Below are positions 34,839-43,524 of a DNA stretch of 64,000 nt, piece after piece. The stretch spans positions 3,410,001-3,474,000 of the forward strand of contig NZ_CP076023.1 of the NCBI RefSeq assembly GCF_018623035.1. Direction: 5' to 3'. The notes under the pieces are model-generated. The model made no database searches and had not been told where the DNA came from. It saw only the letters and a list, made by a program, of their open reading frames with translations. The position numbers were made by a program, and so were the translations under genes. This stretch comes from Cellulomonas dongxiuzhuiae (GTDB lineage: Bacteria > Actinomycetota > Actinomycetes > Actinomycetales > Cellulomonadaceae). Every line of letters starts with the position of its first letter. Within the stretch, counting starts at the first letter, position 1.

Positions 34839-34844
34839 TAGCCT
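34839..34844 (+). promoter_or_regulatory. Leaderless -10 (TAGCCT) of the penicillin-binding protein gene
   Basis: TAGCCT with 7 nt to the ATG at 34852. Confidence 0.6.
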
Positions 34845-34851
34845 GGCGGGC

Positions 34852-37365
34852 ATGCCGACCCCTGCCCGCGCGCGCGGACGCAGGGTCAGTGCCGTCCAGG
34901 CGTTGGCCCTGCTGCTCTCCTTCTGCCTCGTCGCCGGGATCGGTGGCGTCCTCGCCGCCGGCCTGGTGCTGCCCGGCGTCGCCGTCGCCAACGGCCTCAC
35001 CGGCATGACCGTGACCGCGTTCGACGACCTGCCGAGCGAGCTCGAGCAGCAGCCGCTGCCGGAGAAGTCCGAGATCCTCGCGGCCGACGGCACGCTGCTC
35101 GCCACGTTCTTCGTCCAGAACCGCGTCGTGGTCCCGCTCTCCGAGATCGCGCCGATCATGCAGCAGGCGGTCATCGCCGTCGAGGACCGCCGGTTCTACG
35201 AGCACTCCGGCGTCGACCCCGCGAGCATGCTGCGCGCCGCGGTCTCGAGCGGGCTGGGTGACAAGCAGGGCGCGTCGACGCTGACGCAGCAGTACGTCAA
35301 GAACGTCTTCCTCGACGCGGCCGAGCGTGTCGAGGACCCGCAGGAGAAGATCCGGCTGCGCGCCGAGGCCAAGGTCAACAAGGGTCCCGAGGGCATCGCG
35401 CGCAAGCTGCGCGAGGCGAAGATCGCCATCACGCTCGAGAAGACGATGTCGAAGGACGAGATCCTCGAGAAGTACCTCAACATCGCCGCGTTCGGCGCCT
35501 CGGTGTACGGGGTCGAGTCCGCCGCCCAGTACTTCTTCAGCACGTCGGCGAAGGAGCTCAACTACCTCCAGGCGGCGACCATCGCCGGCATCACGCAGTC
35601 GCCGACGCGCTGGGACCCCGTGGGCCCGGCGGACGAGACGGCGGAGCAGGACGCCGCTCGGTACGCGGACGCCAAGGGGCGTCGCGACCAGGTGCTGGAT
35701 GACATGCACCAGCTCGGCTACATCACCGACGAGGAGCTGCGGGTCGGCCTCGAGACGCCCGTCGAGGCCACGCTCGCCGTCTCCAAGCTGAGCCAGGGCT
35801 GCATGAGCGCCAACGCCACGGTCGCCGGCGCCGGCTTCTTCTGCGACTACGTCACCAAGGTCATCGCCAACGACCCCGCGTTCGGCGAGACGCCCAGCGC
35901 CCGCACCAACCTGCTGTACAAGGGCGGGCTCACGATCACCACGACGCTCCAGCCGGGTGAGCAGGCCGTCGCCGACGCCGAGGTCAAGAACGGCGTCCCG
36001 GTCGACGACCCCTCGACGGTCGCGAGCGCGGTCGTCACCGTGAAGCCCGGGACGGGCGAGATCACGGCCATGGCGCAGAACCGCAACTACTCGGCTCTCT
36101 CGGAGCAGGCGGCGGGCGAGACGTCGGTCAACTTCAACACGAGCTACCGGTACGGCGGCTCGGGCGGGTTCAGCCCGGGCTCCACGTACAAGGTCTTCAC
36201 GCTGCTCGAGTGGCTCAAGCAGGGCAAGGCCCTGCAGGCGTCGGTCAACGGCACGCGCATGCAGTACAACATGAACGAGTTCACGGCCTCGTGCATCGGC
36301 CGCCTCACCGGACCGCCCTACAAGTTCGGCAACTCCGAGGGCGGCCGCGCCATCCAGCAGAGCGTCCTCGACGCGACGAAGAACTCGGTCAACTCCGCGT
36401 TCATGGCGATGGCCACCCAGCTCGACCTCTGCAACATCGTGAACGGCGCGGCCGCGCTCGGCGTGACCAAGGCCGGCAACCCGGCCGCGACCGACCCGAC
36501 GATCGGCACGCCCGCCGGTGACGTGCCGTTCGACCCGCTGCCCGGCAACGTGCTCGGGTCGCAGTCGACGTCGCCGCTGCAGATGGCGGCCGCGTACGCG
36601 ACCTTCGCCTCGGGCGGCACCTACTGCAAGCCGATCGCCATCACGAGCGTGCGGAACACGGACGGCGAGGAGCTCCCCGTCCCCACCGCGGACTGCCAGG
36701 CGGGTGCCATCGAGCCCCGGTTCGCGTCGGCCCTCAACTTCGCACTGAGCAACGTGTGGTCGGGCACCGCGAGCAGCGTCGGCGCGCCGCCGTTCCCGTC
36801 CGCAGGCAAGACCGGCACGACGTCGAACAACGAGTACAACTGGTTCGTCGGGTACACGCCGCTGCGCGCCACCGCGGTGTGGGTGGGCTACAGCGACGGC
36901 ATGCGCACGATGAACCGGGCCACGATCAACGGCAAGCGGTACACCTCCGGCCCGTACGGCTCCTCGATCGCGGCGCCGACGTGGAAGCGGTACATGACGC
37001 AGATCCTCGCCGGGACGGAGAACCCCGGGTTCGCCCCGCCCACCGACCGGGAGATCAACGGCGAGCGCGTGGGCGTTCCGTCCGTCGTCGGGCAGAACGA
37101 GCAGCAGGCTCGCCAGGCCCTCGAGGGTGCCGGGTTCCGGGTCTCGGTGTCCGGTGACCGCGTGCCGTCGTCGTACCCGGACGGGACCGTCGCCGAGCAG
37201 TCGGCGTCGACGGCGACCAAGGGCGCGACGATCACGCTGAAGCTGTCCAGCGGGCAGCCGCAGCAGCAACCGCAGCCGCCGCAGCCCGGGCAGGGCGGCC
37301 TCCCGGGGCTCCCGGGCGGGCCCCCGGGGGGCGGGCAGCCCAACCCACCCGGTCCGCGCGGCTGA
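34852..37365 (+). CDS. Class A penicillin-binding protein (PonA-like) with PASTA domain
   Basis: 837-aa bifunctional peptidoglycan synthase. One N-terminal membrane anchor (about residues 15-45) is followed by a glycosyltransferase domain (EDRRFYEHSGVD, catalytic Glu 111; QGASTLTQQYVKN) and a transpeptidase domain with STYK (Ser 444), SVN and KTGT (Lys 653). One PASTA domain follows (about 740-805), then a Gln/Pro/Gly tail. The protein works outside the membrane in wall elongation or division; PASTA suggests muropeptide or lipid II sensing. Four nt separate it from the metallophosphoesterase gene. Confidence 0.93.
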   Translation: MPTPARARGRRVSAVQALALLLSFCLVAGIGGVLAAGLVLPGVAVANGLTGMTVTAFDDLPSELEQQPLPEKSEILAADGTLLATFFVQNRVVVPLSEIAPIMQQAVIAVEDRRFYEHSGVDPASMLRAAVSSGLGDKQGASTLTQQYVKNVFLDAAERVEDPQEKIRLRAEAKVNKGPEGIARKLREAKIAITLEKTMSKDEILEKYLNIAAFGASVYGVESAAQYFFSTSAKELNYLQAATIAGITQSPTRWDPVGPADETAEQDAARYADAKGRRDQVLDDMHQLGYITDEELRVGLETPVEATLAVSKLSQGCMSANATVAGAGFFCDYVTKVIANDPAFGETPSARTNLLYKGGLTITTTLQPGEQAVADAEVKNGVPVDDPSTVASAVVTVKPGTGEITAMAQNRNYSALSEQAAGETSVNFNTSYRYGGSGGFSPGSTYKVFTLLEWLKQGKALQASVNGTRMQYNMNEFTASCIGRLTGPPYKFGNSEGGRAIQQSVLDATKNSVNSAFMAMATQLDLCNIVNGAAALGVTKAGNPAATDPTIGTPAGDVPFDPLPGNVLGSQSTSPLQMAAAYATFASGGTYCKPIAITSVRNTDGEELPVPTADCQAGAIEPRFASALNFALSNVWSGTASSVGAPPFPSAGKTGTTSNNEYNWFVGYTPLRATAVWVGYSDGMRTMNRATINGKRYTSGPYGSSIAAPTWKRYMTQILAGTENPGFAPPTDREINGERVGVPSVVGQNEQQARQALEGAGFRVSVSGDRVPSSYPDGTVAEQSASTATKGATITLKLSSGQPQQQPQPPQPGQGGLPGLPGGPPGGGQPNPPGPRG

Positions 37366-37369
37366 TCGG

Positions 37370-38338
37370 ATGACCTCCACCTCCCCCGGTGCGCACCCCG
37401 CGGTGCGCACCGTCGGCGGCCTGGCCCTCGCCGGCGCCGCGGCGCTCGCGTGGGCCTCCCTCGTCGAGGTCCGCTGGTACGCGCTGCGCGAGGTCACCGT
37501 CCCCGTGCTGCCTCCCGGTCAGGACCCCCTGCGGGTCCTGCACGTCTCCGACCTGCACCTGACGCCCGGTCAGCGCCGCAAGATCGACTGGGTCCGGGAC
37601 CTGGCGACGCTCGACCCGCACCTCGTCGTCGACACGGGTGACAACTGGGCGCACCTCGACGCGATGCCGGGGCTGCTGCGGGCGCTCGAGCCGCTGCTGA
37701 CCGTGCCCGGTGCGTTCGTCCTGGGGTCCAACGACTACCTGGGCCCCAGCCGCAAGAACCCCGCGCGCTACCTGCTCCCCGACGCGCGCCGCACGCCGAC
37801 CCGCCCCCCGGTGGCCCTGCCGTGGCGCGAGCTGGTCGCACGGCTCACGTCGGCGGGCTGGGTCGACCTGTCGAACCGGCGCGACGCGCTCGAGGTCGAC
37901 GGGCGTCGCCTGTCACTCGTCGGCACGGACGACGCACACCTGGACCGCGACGAGATGCCCCCCGCCGGCGGAGCCGACGACGTCCGCACGTCGGACGGCC
38001 GCTCCCCCGCGGTCGACCTGCACCTCGGCGTCACGCACGCCCCCTACCGGCGCGTGCTCGACGCGATGCACGCCGACGGCGTCGACCTGACGATCGCCGG
38101 CCACACGCACGGTGGCCAGCTCGCGATCCCGGGGTTCGGTGCCCTGACCACCAACTGCGACCTCGACCTGAGCCGCGCCAAGGGCCTGCACGGCTGGCCG
38201 GGCGCCCGCCCGGACCGCGTGGACGGCGCGGGGTCGTCGTGGCTGCACGTCTCCGCGGGCCTCGGCACGTCGCCGTACGCCCCCGTGCGCTTCGCGTGCC
38301 GCCCGGAGGCGACGCTCCTCACACTCGTCTCGCCGTAA
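37370..38338 (+). CDS. Metallophosphoesterase, membrane anchored
   Basis: 322-aa calcineurin-like phosphoesterase. One hydrophobic segment near the N-terminus (about residues 12-32) precedes the metal motifs SDLHL, DTGDNW, GSNDY and GHTHGGQ. It is coupled to the PBP gene (start 4 nt after its stop), a conserved pairing in actinobacteria, and may therefore act in cell-wall lipid or nucleotide turnover; the substrate is unknown. Confidence 0.88.
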   Translation: MTSTSPGAHPAVRTVGGLALAGAAALAWASLVEVRWYALREVTVPVLPPGQDPLRVLHVSDLHLTPGQRRKIDWVRDLATLDPHLVVDTGDNWAHLDAMPGLLRALEPLLTVPGAFVLGSNDYLGPSRKNPARYLLPDARRTPTRPPVALPWRELVARLTSAGWVDLSNRRDALEVDGRRLSLVGTDDAHLDRDEMPPAGGADDVRTSDGRSPAVDLHLGVTHAPYRRVLDAMHADGVDLTIAGHTHGGQLAIPGFGALTTNCDLDLSRAKGLHGWPGARPDRVDGAGSSWLHVSAGLGTSPYAPVRFACRPEATLLTLVSP

Positions 38339-38343
38339 CGCAT

Positions 38344-38373
38344 TTCGTCTCCGGCGACCTCGTCCGCTATCCT
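38344..38373 (+). promoter_or_regulatory. Promoter of tRNA-Pro
   Basis: TTCGTC at 38344 and TATCCT at 38368-38373 are separated by 18 bp, 12 bp before the mature tRNA 5' end. Confidence 0.55.
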
Positions 38374-38385
38374 TGCCAGGCTCCA

Positions 38386-38459
<74 letters not shown>

Positions 38460-38465
38460 CAGGTC

Positions 38466-38505
38466 GAAGGCCCCTGATCAGCAGAGATGCGGATCAGGGG
38501 CCTTC
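38466..38505 (+). terminator. Terminator of tRNA-Pro
   Basis: Perfect 14-bp stem GAAGGCCCCTGATC with a 12-nt loop, 6 bp after the tRNA. Confidence 0.85.
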
Positions 38506-38528
38506 GTCGTGCGTGGGGGACGGGACGG

Positions 38529-38759
38529 TCAGCGCTCCGGCGTGCGGACCTCGTCCTGGAGGCGGTGACGCTCGTCGTGGATCTCGGCGCCGGCCGCGAC
38601 GAGGGCGGACTCGTGCGCCCGGAAGTGGTGACCGCAGAAGAGCAGGACACCACCGGCGCCGGGCAGGGTCGCGCGGGCGAAGGCCTGCGCACCGCAGCGG
38701 TCGCAGCGGTCCTGGCGCGTGAGCTCGGCAGTGGCGTGGGACATCGTGGCAACGGTCAT
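38529..38759 (-). CDS. Small zinc-ribbon-like protein of the DUF7455 type
   Basis: 76-aa actinobacterial protein with DRCDRCGAQAFARATLPGAGGVLLFCGHHFRAHE: a C-x2-C and C-x2-H-H pair that probably binds zinc. A helical C-terminus follows. Widespread in actinobacteria, usually expressed strongly, function unknown. It is convergent with tRNA-Pro. Confidence 0.82.
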   Translation of the reverse strand: MTVATMSHATAELTRQDRCDRCGAQAFARATLPGAGGVLLFCGHHFRAHESALVAAGAEIHDERHRLQDEVRTPER

Positions 38760-38898
38760 GTGGGGCGGTCCTCGTCTCGTCGTCCGGTGCTGGAGAACCC
38801 CGACGAGCTCGGGGTGCGGACACCCGTACGAACGGCGGCGGGCGCACGCGTGTTCCGGATCGGCTGTTCGCCCGTACCGAACACGCTTCGGGCGGCCG

Positions 38899-39324
38899 TC
38901 AGGCGCGCGCGGCGCGCGCGCGGCGGCGCCGGCCGGCTCCGGCGACCAGGGCGACGACGCCGGCGCCCGCGGCGGTCCCCAGCAGCACCAGGAGCGCTCC
39001 GACCAGCCACAGCCCGGACTCGTCGCGCGGGGCCTGGGTGGCCACCCACGCGGCCGTGAACGTCACGGTGACCGTGGCCACGGCCCGTCGGCCGCCGAGC
39101 GCGCGCACCGCCAGCACCGTCACGACGACGAGGCTGACGACGCAGCCCACGACCTGCCACGCCTCGTAGGGCCCGGTGACGTCGCCGGTGACCGGGTCCG
39201 TCCGGTACTGCGTGTCCCACCCCAGCCAGGCGAACCAGCAGGCGGCGGTCAGGACGGCGACCAGGGCGTACCGGGCTGCGGCGCGTCCGGGACGTGCGGC
39301 GGGGCGTGTCGGTGTCGGGGTCAC
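38899..39324 (-). CDS. Four-helix membrane protein of unknown function
   Basis: 141 aa with a basic Pro/Arg N-terminus, four hydrophobic segments (about 17-36, 55-75, 80-98, 105-128) and a poly-basic C-terminal tail. No family recognised. It lies 83 bp downstream of the DUF4097 gene on the same strand and could be the last member of that operon. Confidence 0.65.
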   Translation of the reverse strand: MTPTPTRPAARPGRAAARYALVAVLTAACWFAWLGWDTQYRTDPVTGDVTGPYEAWQVVGCVVSLVVVTVLAVRALGGRRAVATVTVTFTAAWVATQAPRDESGLWLVGALLVLLGTAAGAGVVALVAGAGRRRRARAARA

Positions 39325-39407
39325 GCCGCGGAGTCTGGCAGACCGGCCCGGTCCTGTGCACCGCGCGGGCGTGGCGCACGGGCCGGACGGTCCTCGGGGA
39401 GGGACGC

Positions 39408-40385
39408 TCAGCCCTCCGGGCCGAGGTACGCCACGTCGCCGTCGGACGTGCGCAGCTCGACGCGCACGTCGGCGGCGGGGTCCGTCGGCCCCTCGACGCG
39501 CTGGCGTCCGTCGGACGTGATCTGCAGCGCGACGGGGTCACCCGTCCCGTGGACCGTCACGTCGCCGTCGACCCCCTGCACCGTGACGTCGCCGCGCACC
39601 TGCGCGACCAGCACGTCGCCGTCCCGGTTGCGCGCCGTCAGCGCACCGCGCACGTCGCGCACCTCGATGTGCCCGTCGGAGGCCCGCACGTCCGCGTCGC
39701 CGGCCACGTCGGCCAGGACGACCGCGCCGTCGCGGCTGCGCACCGCGACGTCGCCGCCGGCCTCCGTGACGCGCACGTCGCCGTCGGACAGCTCCACCGC
39801 GACGTCCCCGCGCACGCCCTGCGCCGTGACCTCGCCGTCGCGGCCGCGCACGTCGAGGGCGCCGCGGGCGCCCGAGACGTGGACGTCGCCGTCGGACGCG
39901 CGCACCTCGACGTCCGCGGCGGGCCCGGCCACGCGGACCTCGCCGTCGGCGGTGCGGACCACCACGTGCGTGCCCTGCGGCACCGTGACCTCCAGCCCCG
40001 CGGAGCAGCTCATCGCCCGCAGGCCCACGCACTCGTGCCGCACGACCGTCCGGTCGCCGTCCGACGTGACCTCGTACCGGGGCCCGCCCCAGGCGAACCG
40101 CGCGACCCGCTCCACGCGCACGTCGTCCACCGCGGCCACGGTCACGAGGACCTCGTCGTCGGCGACCAGCTCGACGACGCCCGTGGCCGCGAGGGTCGCC
40201 GCGGCGGTCGTGGTCTGCGTGAACATCCACGCCAGGACCTGCACGACGCCGAGCGCCAGCAGCAGGGCCGCGAGCACGGCGCCCACCACGGTCAGCGCGC
40301 GTCCGCCGGCCGGGCGTCGCGCGGGCGCGGCCGGGGCGGCGCCCGGCGTCGTCGGCGGGACGTGGGTGGGCTGTGGGGCGGTCAC
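39408..40385 (-). CDS. DUF4097-like beta-solenoid protein
   Basis: 325-aa protein with one membrane helix (about residues 30-55), then a long outward-facing region of degenerate repeats of about 8-20 residues (SDGDVHVSG, RDGEVTAQG, SDGDVRVTE and so on), typical of DUF4097 right-handed beta-solenoids. It overlaps the response-regulator gene by 4 bp (GTGA). Such proteins are often part of cell-envelope stress systems alongside two-component genes; a sensing or adhesive role is inferred, not shown. Confidence 0.85.
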   Translation of the reverse strand: MTAPQPTHVPPTTPGAAPAAPARRPAGGRALTVVGAVLAALLLALGVVQVLAWMFTQTTTAAATLAATGVVELVADDEVLVTVAAVDDVRVERVARFAWGGPRYEVTSDGDRTVVRHECVGLRAMSCSAGLEVTVPQGTHVVVRTADGEVRVAGPAADVEVRASDGDVHVSGARGALDVRGRDGEVTAQGVRGDVAVELSDGDVRVTEAGGDVAVRSRDGAVVLADVAGDADVRASDGHIEVRDVRGALTARNRDGDVLVAQVRGDVTVQGVDGDVTVHGTGDPVALQITSDGRQRVEGPTDPAADVRVELRTSDGDVAYLGPEG

Positions 40386-41053
40386 GGACGTGCTCCGTTC
40401 GTCGGGCCGTCCTCGAGCCAGCGCAGCACCGCGAGGACGCGGCGGTGGTCGTCGGCGTCGGGCGGCAGGTCGAGCTTGGTGAGGATGGACGTCACGTGCT
40501 TCTCGACGGCCGGCAGCCCGACGACGAGCCGCTCGGCGATGGCCGCGTTGGACCGGCCCTCGGCCATGAGCGCGATGACCTCGCGCTCGCGGGGCGACAG
40601 CACGTCGGACAGCGTGCGCCGCGAGCGCGCGAGCACCTGCGCGACGACCTCGGGGTCGAGCGCCGTGCCGCCGCCCGCGACACGGGCCAGCGCGGCGAGG
40701 AAGTCGTCGACGTCGGCGACGCGGTCCTTCAGGACGTACCCCAGCCCCCGCGCGTCGGCCGCGAACAGCTCGCGTGCGTAGCGCTGCTCGACGTACTGCG
40801 AGAGCACCAGCACGGGCAGGCGCGGGTGCAGGCCCCGCAGGTGCACGGCCGCGCGCAGGCCCTCGTCGGTGTGCGTCGGGGGCATGCGGACGTCGGTGAC
40901 GACGACGTCGGGCAGGTCGGCGGCGGGGTCGCCCAGGACGGCGACGAGCTCGTCCGCGGTGCGGTAGCCGGTGACCGCGTGCCCCTCGGCGGTCAGCAGA
41001 CGGGTCAGCCCGTCGAGCAGGAGGACGGAGTCCTCGGCGATCACGATGCGCAC
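40382..41053 (-). CDS. LuxR/NarL-type response regulator
   Basis: 223-aa two-component regulator. The receiver domain begins MRIVIAEDSVLLLDGL and has VVVTDVRMPP with the phospho-acceptor Asp. The LuxR-type helix-turn-helix follows (SPREREVIALMAEGRSNAAIAERL). It overlaps the kinase gene by 13 bp and DUF4097 by 4 bp, so the three genes form one unit. Confidence 0.93.
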   Translation of the reverse strand: MRIVIAEDSVLLLDGLTRLLTAEGHAVTGYRTADELVAVLGDPAADLPDVVVTDVRMPPTHTDEGLRAAVHLRGLHPRLPVLVLSQYVEQRYARELFAADARGLGYVLKDRVADVDDFLAALARVAGGGTALDPEVVAQVLARSRRTLSDVLSPREREVIALMAEGRSNAAIAERLVVGLPAVEKHVTSILTKLDLPPDADDHRRVLAVLRWLEDGPTNGARP

Positions 41054-42387
41054 GGCACCTCCACGGTGAGCACGGTGCCCCGACCGGCGGGACTGACGAG
41101 GTGGAACGTGCCGTCCAGCGCCTCGACGCGGCGGCGCAGGCCGTCCAGCCCGCCGCCGGGCGCGGCGTGCGCGCCGCCGGCGCCGTCGTCCGCGACCTCG
41201 ATGCGCAGCCGGTCGCCCTCGACCGCTGCGCGGACCGAGCCCCGCGTCGCGGTCGCGTGCTTGGCGAGGTTGGTGAGCGCCTCGGCGACGACGAAGTACG
41301 CGGCGGCCTGCGCCTGCGACCCGACGCCGTCGCCGACGCCGTGGGCGTCGACATCGACGGGCACGGGGCAGCGGGCCGCGAGCGCCGACAGCGCGGCGTC
41401 CAGGCCGCGGTCGGTGAGCACGGCGGGGTGGACGCCCCGCACGAGGTCGCGCAGCGCGGCCAGCACCTCCTTGACCTCACCGTGGGCCGCGTCGATCGCG
41501 GCGACGGCCGCCGCGGGGTCCTGCGCGGCGGTCCGGCGTGCGACGCCCAGCTCGACGCCGAGCGCGACGAGGCGCTGCTGCGCGCCGTCGTGCAGGTCGC
41601 GCTCGATGCGGCGGCGCTCCTCGTCGGCGGCCACGACGGCGGCCGTGCGCGTCTCGCGCAGGTGCTCGGCGCGGCCCTCGGCGACGTCGGCCCGCTGCTC
41701 GGCGGCCCGCGCCGCGCGCTCGGCCTCGGCACGCGAGCGACCTCCCAGCAGCGCGCGGGTCAGGCGGACCTGCGCGAGGTTCGTGAGCTGCACGACGAGC
41801 GCCGCGAGCCACAGGGCGATCAGGGCCCCGGGGACGAGGAGGACGAGGTGCAGCCCGTTGACCCGCCCGGCGAACGGTGCGGCGGGCACGACGAGCGCGA
41901 AGGCCGCCAGGCTGAGGGCGACGGACCCGGCCGTCCACGCCAGGAGGCACGTGAGAAGCGCGTGCGCGACGGCGGCCCACGAGCGGGCGTCGCGCAGCCA
42001 CGGCCACCAGGAGAGGGGGCGGTACGGGGCCTCGGGTCCGGGCGCGGGCGGCGGCACGACGACGCCGAGCTGGGCGCGCAGCCGCGCCCGCTCCCCCGTG
42101 CCGTACCCGCGGGCCACGACCAGCGTGAGGACGAGCAGCGGCACGCCGACCACGAGCACCGCCAGGCCGACCCCGAGCGCCACACCGGTGACGAGCAGGA
42201 CGGACGCCGCGAGGCTCACGGCCGCCGCCAGCACGACCTGCCCCGCGCCGGCCCAGGTCGCCCCCGCGACGGGGGCGAGCGCGAGGGCGCGGCCGCCGGT
42301 GAGCATGGGCGCGACGAGGCGGACGTCGTCGGCGAGCGCGATCTCGTCCGGGCGCGGTGGCGCGGCGGCCTGGGGGGCTGTGCTCAT
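41041..42387 (-). CDS. Sensor histidine kinase (NarL-partner type)
   Basis: 448-aa membrane kinase. About six hydrophobic segments in the N-terminal half have a small-residue-rich pattern but no recognisable ligand domain. The DHp motif ERRRIERDLHDGAQQRL carries His 266, and the C-terminal ATPase domain has EALTNLAKHA (N box), VADDGAGG and GGLDGLRRRVEALDG. It heads the operon with the response regulator and DUF4097. The signal is unknown, most likely envelope stress. Confidence 0.92.
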   Translation of the reverse strand: MSTAPQAAAPPRPDEIALADDVRLVAPMLTGGRALALAPVAGATWAGAGQVVLAAAVSLAASVLLVTGVALGVGLAVLVVGVPLLVLTLVVARGYGTGERARLRAQLGVVVPPPAPGPEAPYRPLSWWPWLRDARSWAAVAHALLTCLLAWTAGSVALSLAAFALVVPAAPFAGRVNGLHLVLLVPGALIALWLAALVVQLTNLAQVRLTRALLGGRSRAEAERAARAAEQRADVAEGRAEHLRETRTAAVVAADEERRRIERDLHDGAQQRLVALGVELGVARRTAAQDPAAAVAAIDAAHGEVKEVLAALRDLVRGVHPAVLTDRGLDAALSALAARCPVPVDVDAHGVGDGVGSQAQAAAYFVVAEALTNLAKHATATRGSVRAAVEGDRLRIEVADDGAGGAHAAPGGGLDGLRRRVEALDGTFHLVSPAGRGTVLTVEVPCAS

Positions 42388-42394
42388 GCCGACG

Positions 42395-42400
42395 ACGGTA
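42395..42400 (-). promoter_or_regulatory. Leaderless -10 (TACCGT) of the kinase-regulator operon
   Basis: TACCGT on the minus strand, 7 nt before the ATG at 42387. Confidence 0.5.
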
Positions 42401-42444
42401 GGCGCCCCGCACGGCCGTGCGCTGCGGTGCCCGCCCACGTCGGG

Positions 42445-42464
42445 GGGTAGGGCCAGCCCTACCC
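42445..42464 (-). promoter_or_regulatory. Palindromic operator GGGTAGGGC-CA-GCCCTACCC
   Basis: Perfect 9-bp inverted repeat with a 2-bp centre, 44 bp upstream of the -10 of the kinase gene. The TAGGG/CCCTA pattern is what NarL/LuxR-type regulators that control DUF4097/PspC-like genes commonly recognise, so autoregulation is likely. It could also terminate the sugar operon, but a 2-nt loop argues against that. Confidence 0.6.
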
Positions 42465-42496
42465 GCCACCCGCGCGGTTGGCGCCGCGGCACCGAC

Positions 42497-43513
42497 TCAC
42501 GCCGGCGGGTAGGCCGCGCGCAGCCGCTCCCACTCGTCGCCGACCAGCGGCAGGACGCCGCCGTGCTTGGTGTCGGGCGGCATGCGGAACCGGCCCGGCG
42601 GGATCCGTTCCCACCGGCCGCGGGCGAGGTCGGTCGTCCGGAAGCCGACGTAGCCCTGGGGCCGCCGGTCGTACTGGTCGAGGAACAGGTACCAGACGTC
42701 GTCGTGGTGGTCCTTGAACAGGATCGGCGCCTCGAGCCGGTCGAACTCGTCGGCCCCGATGCGTGTCGCCACGGTGCGGTACCCGTCGGCGAGCAGCGCC
42801 GGTCCCACCTCGTGGTGCACGCGGTCGGACCCAGGCTCGAAGGACTCGTGCTTCGAGATGCGGTGCACGACGCCGTCCTGGACGAGGATCGTCGTGTCGA
42901 TGACCCCCGAGCCGCGGTCGATCAGCACGTGCCGCTCCCCCAGTCGCCGGAAGTCCGGCGTCCACGCGGCCAGGACGCGGCTGTACGCGTCGCCGCGGTG
43001 CTCGACGTCGTCCGCGGCGTACAGGGCCGACGACCAGAGCAGCAGGTACTCGCCCCGGTCGGCGTCGTACACGGCCTCCGGGGCCCAGGCCATGCCCGCC
43101 TCGGGCGGCGCGACCTCGAGCGTCCACGGCTCGGACCACGTGACGAGGTCCGGCGACCGCCAGACCAGGATGCGGCGGCTGCCCCGGCGCGTCCACGCGT
43201 CCCACCCGGCGTCGTCGCCGCCGTAGATGCGCAGGTCGGTCGCGACGAGGAAGAAGCCGTCCGGGCCACGCACGACGTACGGGTCACGGATGCCCGTGGT
43301 GCCGAGCGGCGAGCGCAGCAGCGGCTGCCCCCGGTTGAGACGCACCCACGCACAGGGGTCGTCCCCGTCGCTGAGCGAGAGGTGGACCTGCTCGCCGTAC
43401 CCGTCGGGGTCCTCGACGAAGTGCACGAGCAGGTACCCGAAGCCGTCACCCGGCGACACGCCGGCCCTCCCCTGCGGCTGGGCGGGTGCCGGGGTCGCCG
43501 GGTGACGGTCCAC
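42497..43513 (-). CDS. GH43 family glycoside hydrolase
   Basis: 338-aa five-bladed beta-propeller glycosidase, likely an intracellular or cell-associated arabinofuranosidase or xylosidase. GIRDPYVVRGPDGFFLVATDL contains the catalytic base Asp; AWAPEAVYD and RLEAPILFKDHHD hold later conserved acidic residues including the acid Glu. No signal peptide. The GTG start has GAGAGG upstream, 11 nt after the GH51 stop. It is the last gene of the arabino-oligosaccharide operon. Confidence 0.85.
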   Translation of the reverse strand: MDRHPATPAPAQPQGRAGVSPGDGFGYLLVHFVEDPDGYGEQVHLSLSDGDDPCAWVRLNRGQPLLRSPLGTTGIRDPYVVRGPDGFFLVATDLRIYGGDDAGWDAWTRRGSRRILVWRSPDLVTWSEPWTLEVAPPEAGMAWAPEAVYDADRGEYLLLWSSALYAADDVEHRGDAYSRVLAAWTPDFRRLGERHVLIDRGSGVIDTTILVQDGVVHRISKHESFEPGSDRVHHEVGPALLADGYRTVATRIGADEFDRLEAPILFKDHHDDVWYLFLDQYDRRPQGYVGFRTTDLARGRWERIPPGRFRMPPDTKHGGVLPLVGDEWERLRAAYPPA

Positions 43514-43524
43514 GTGCGGTCCTC

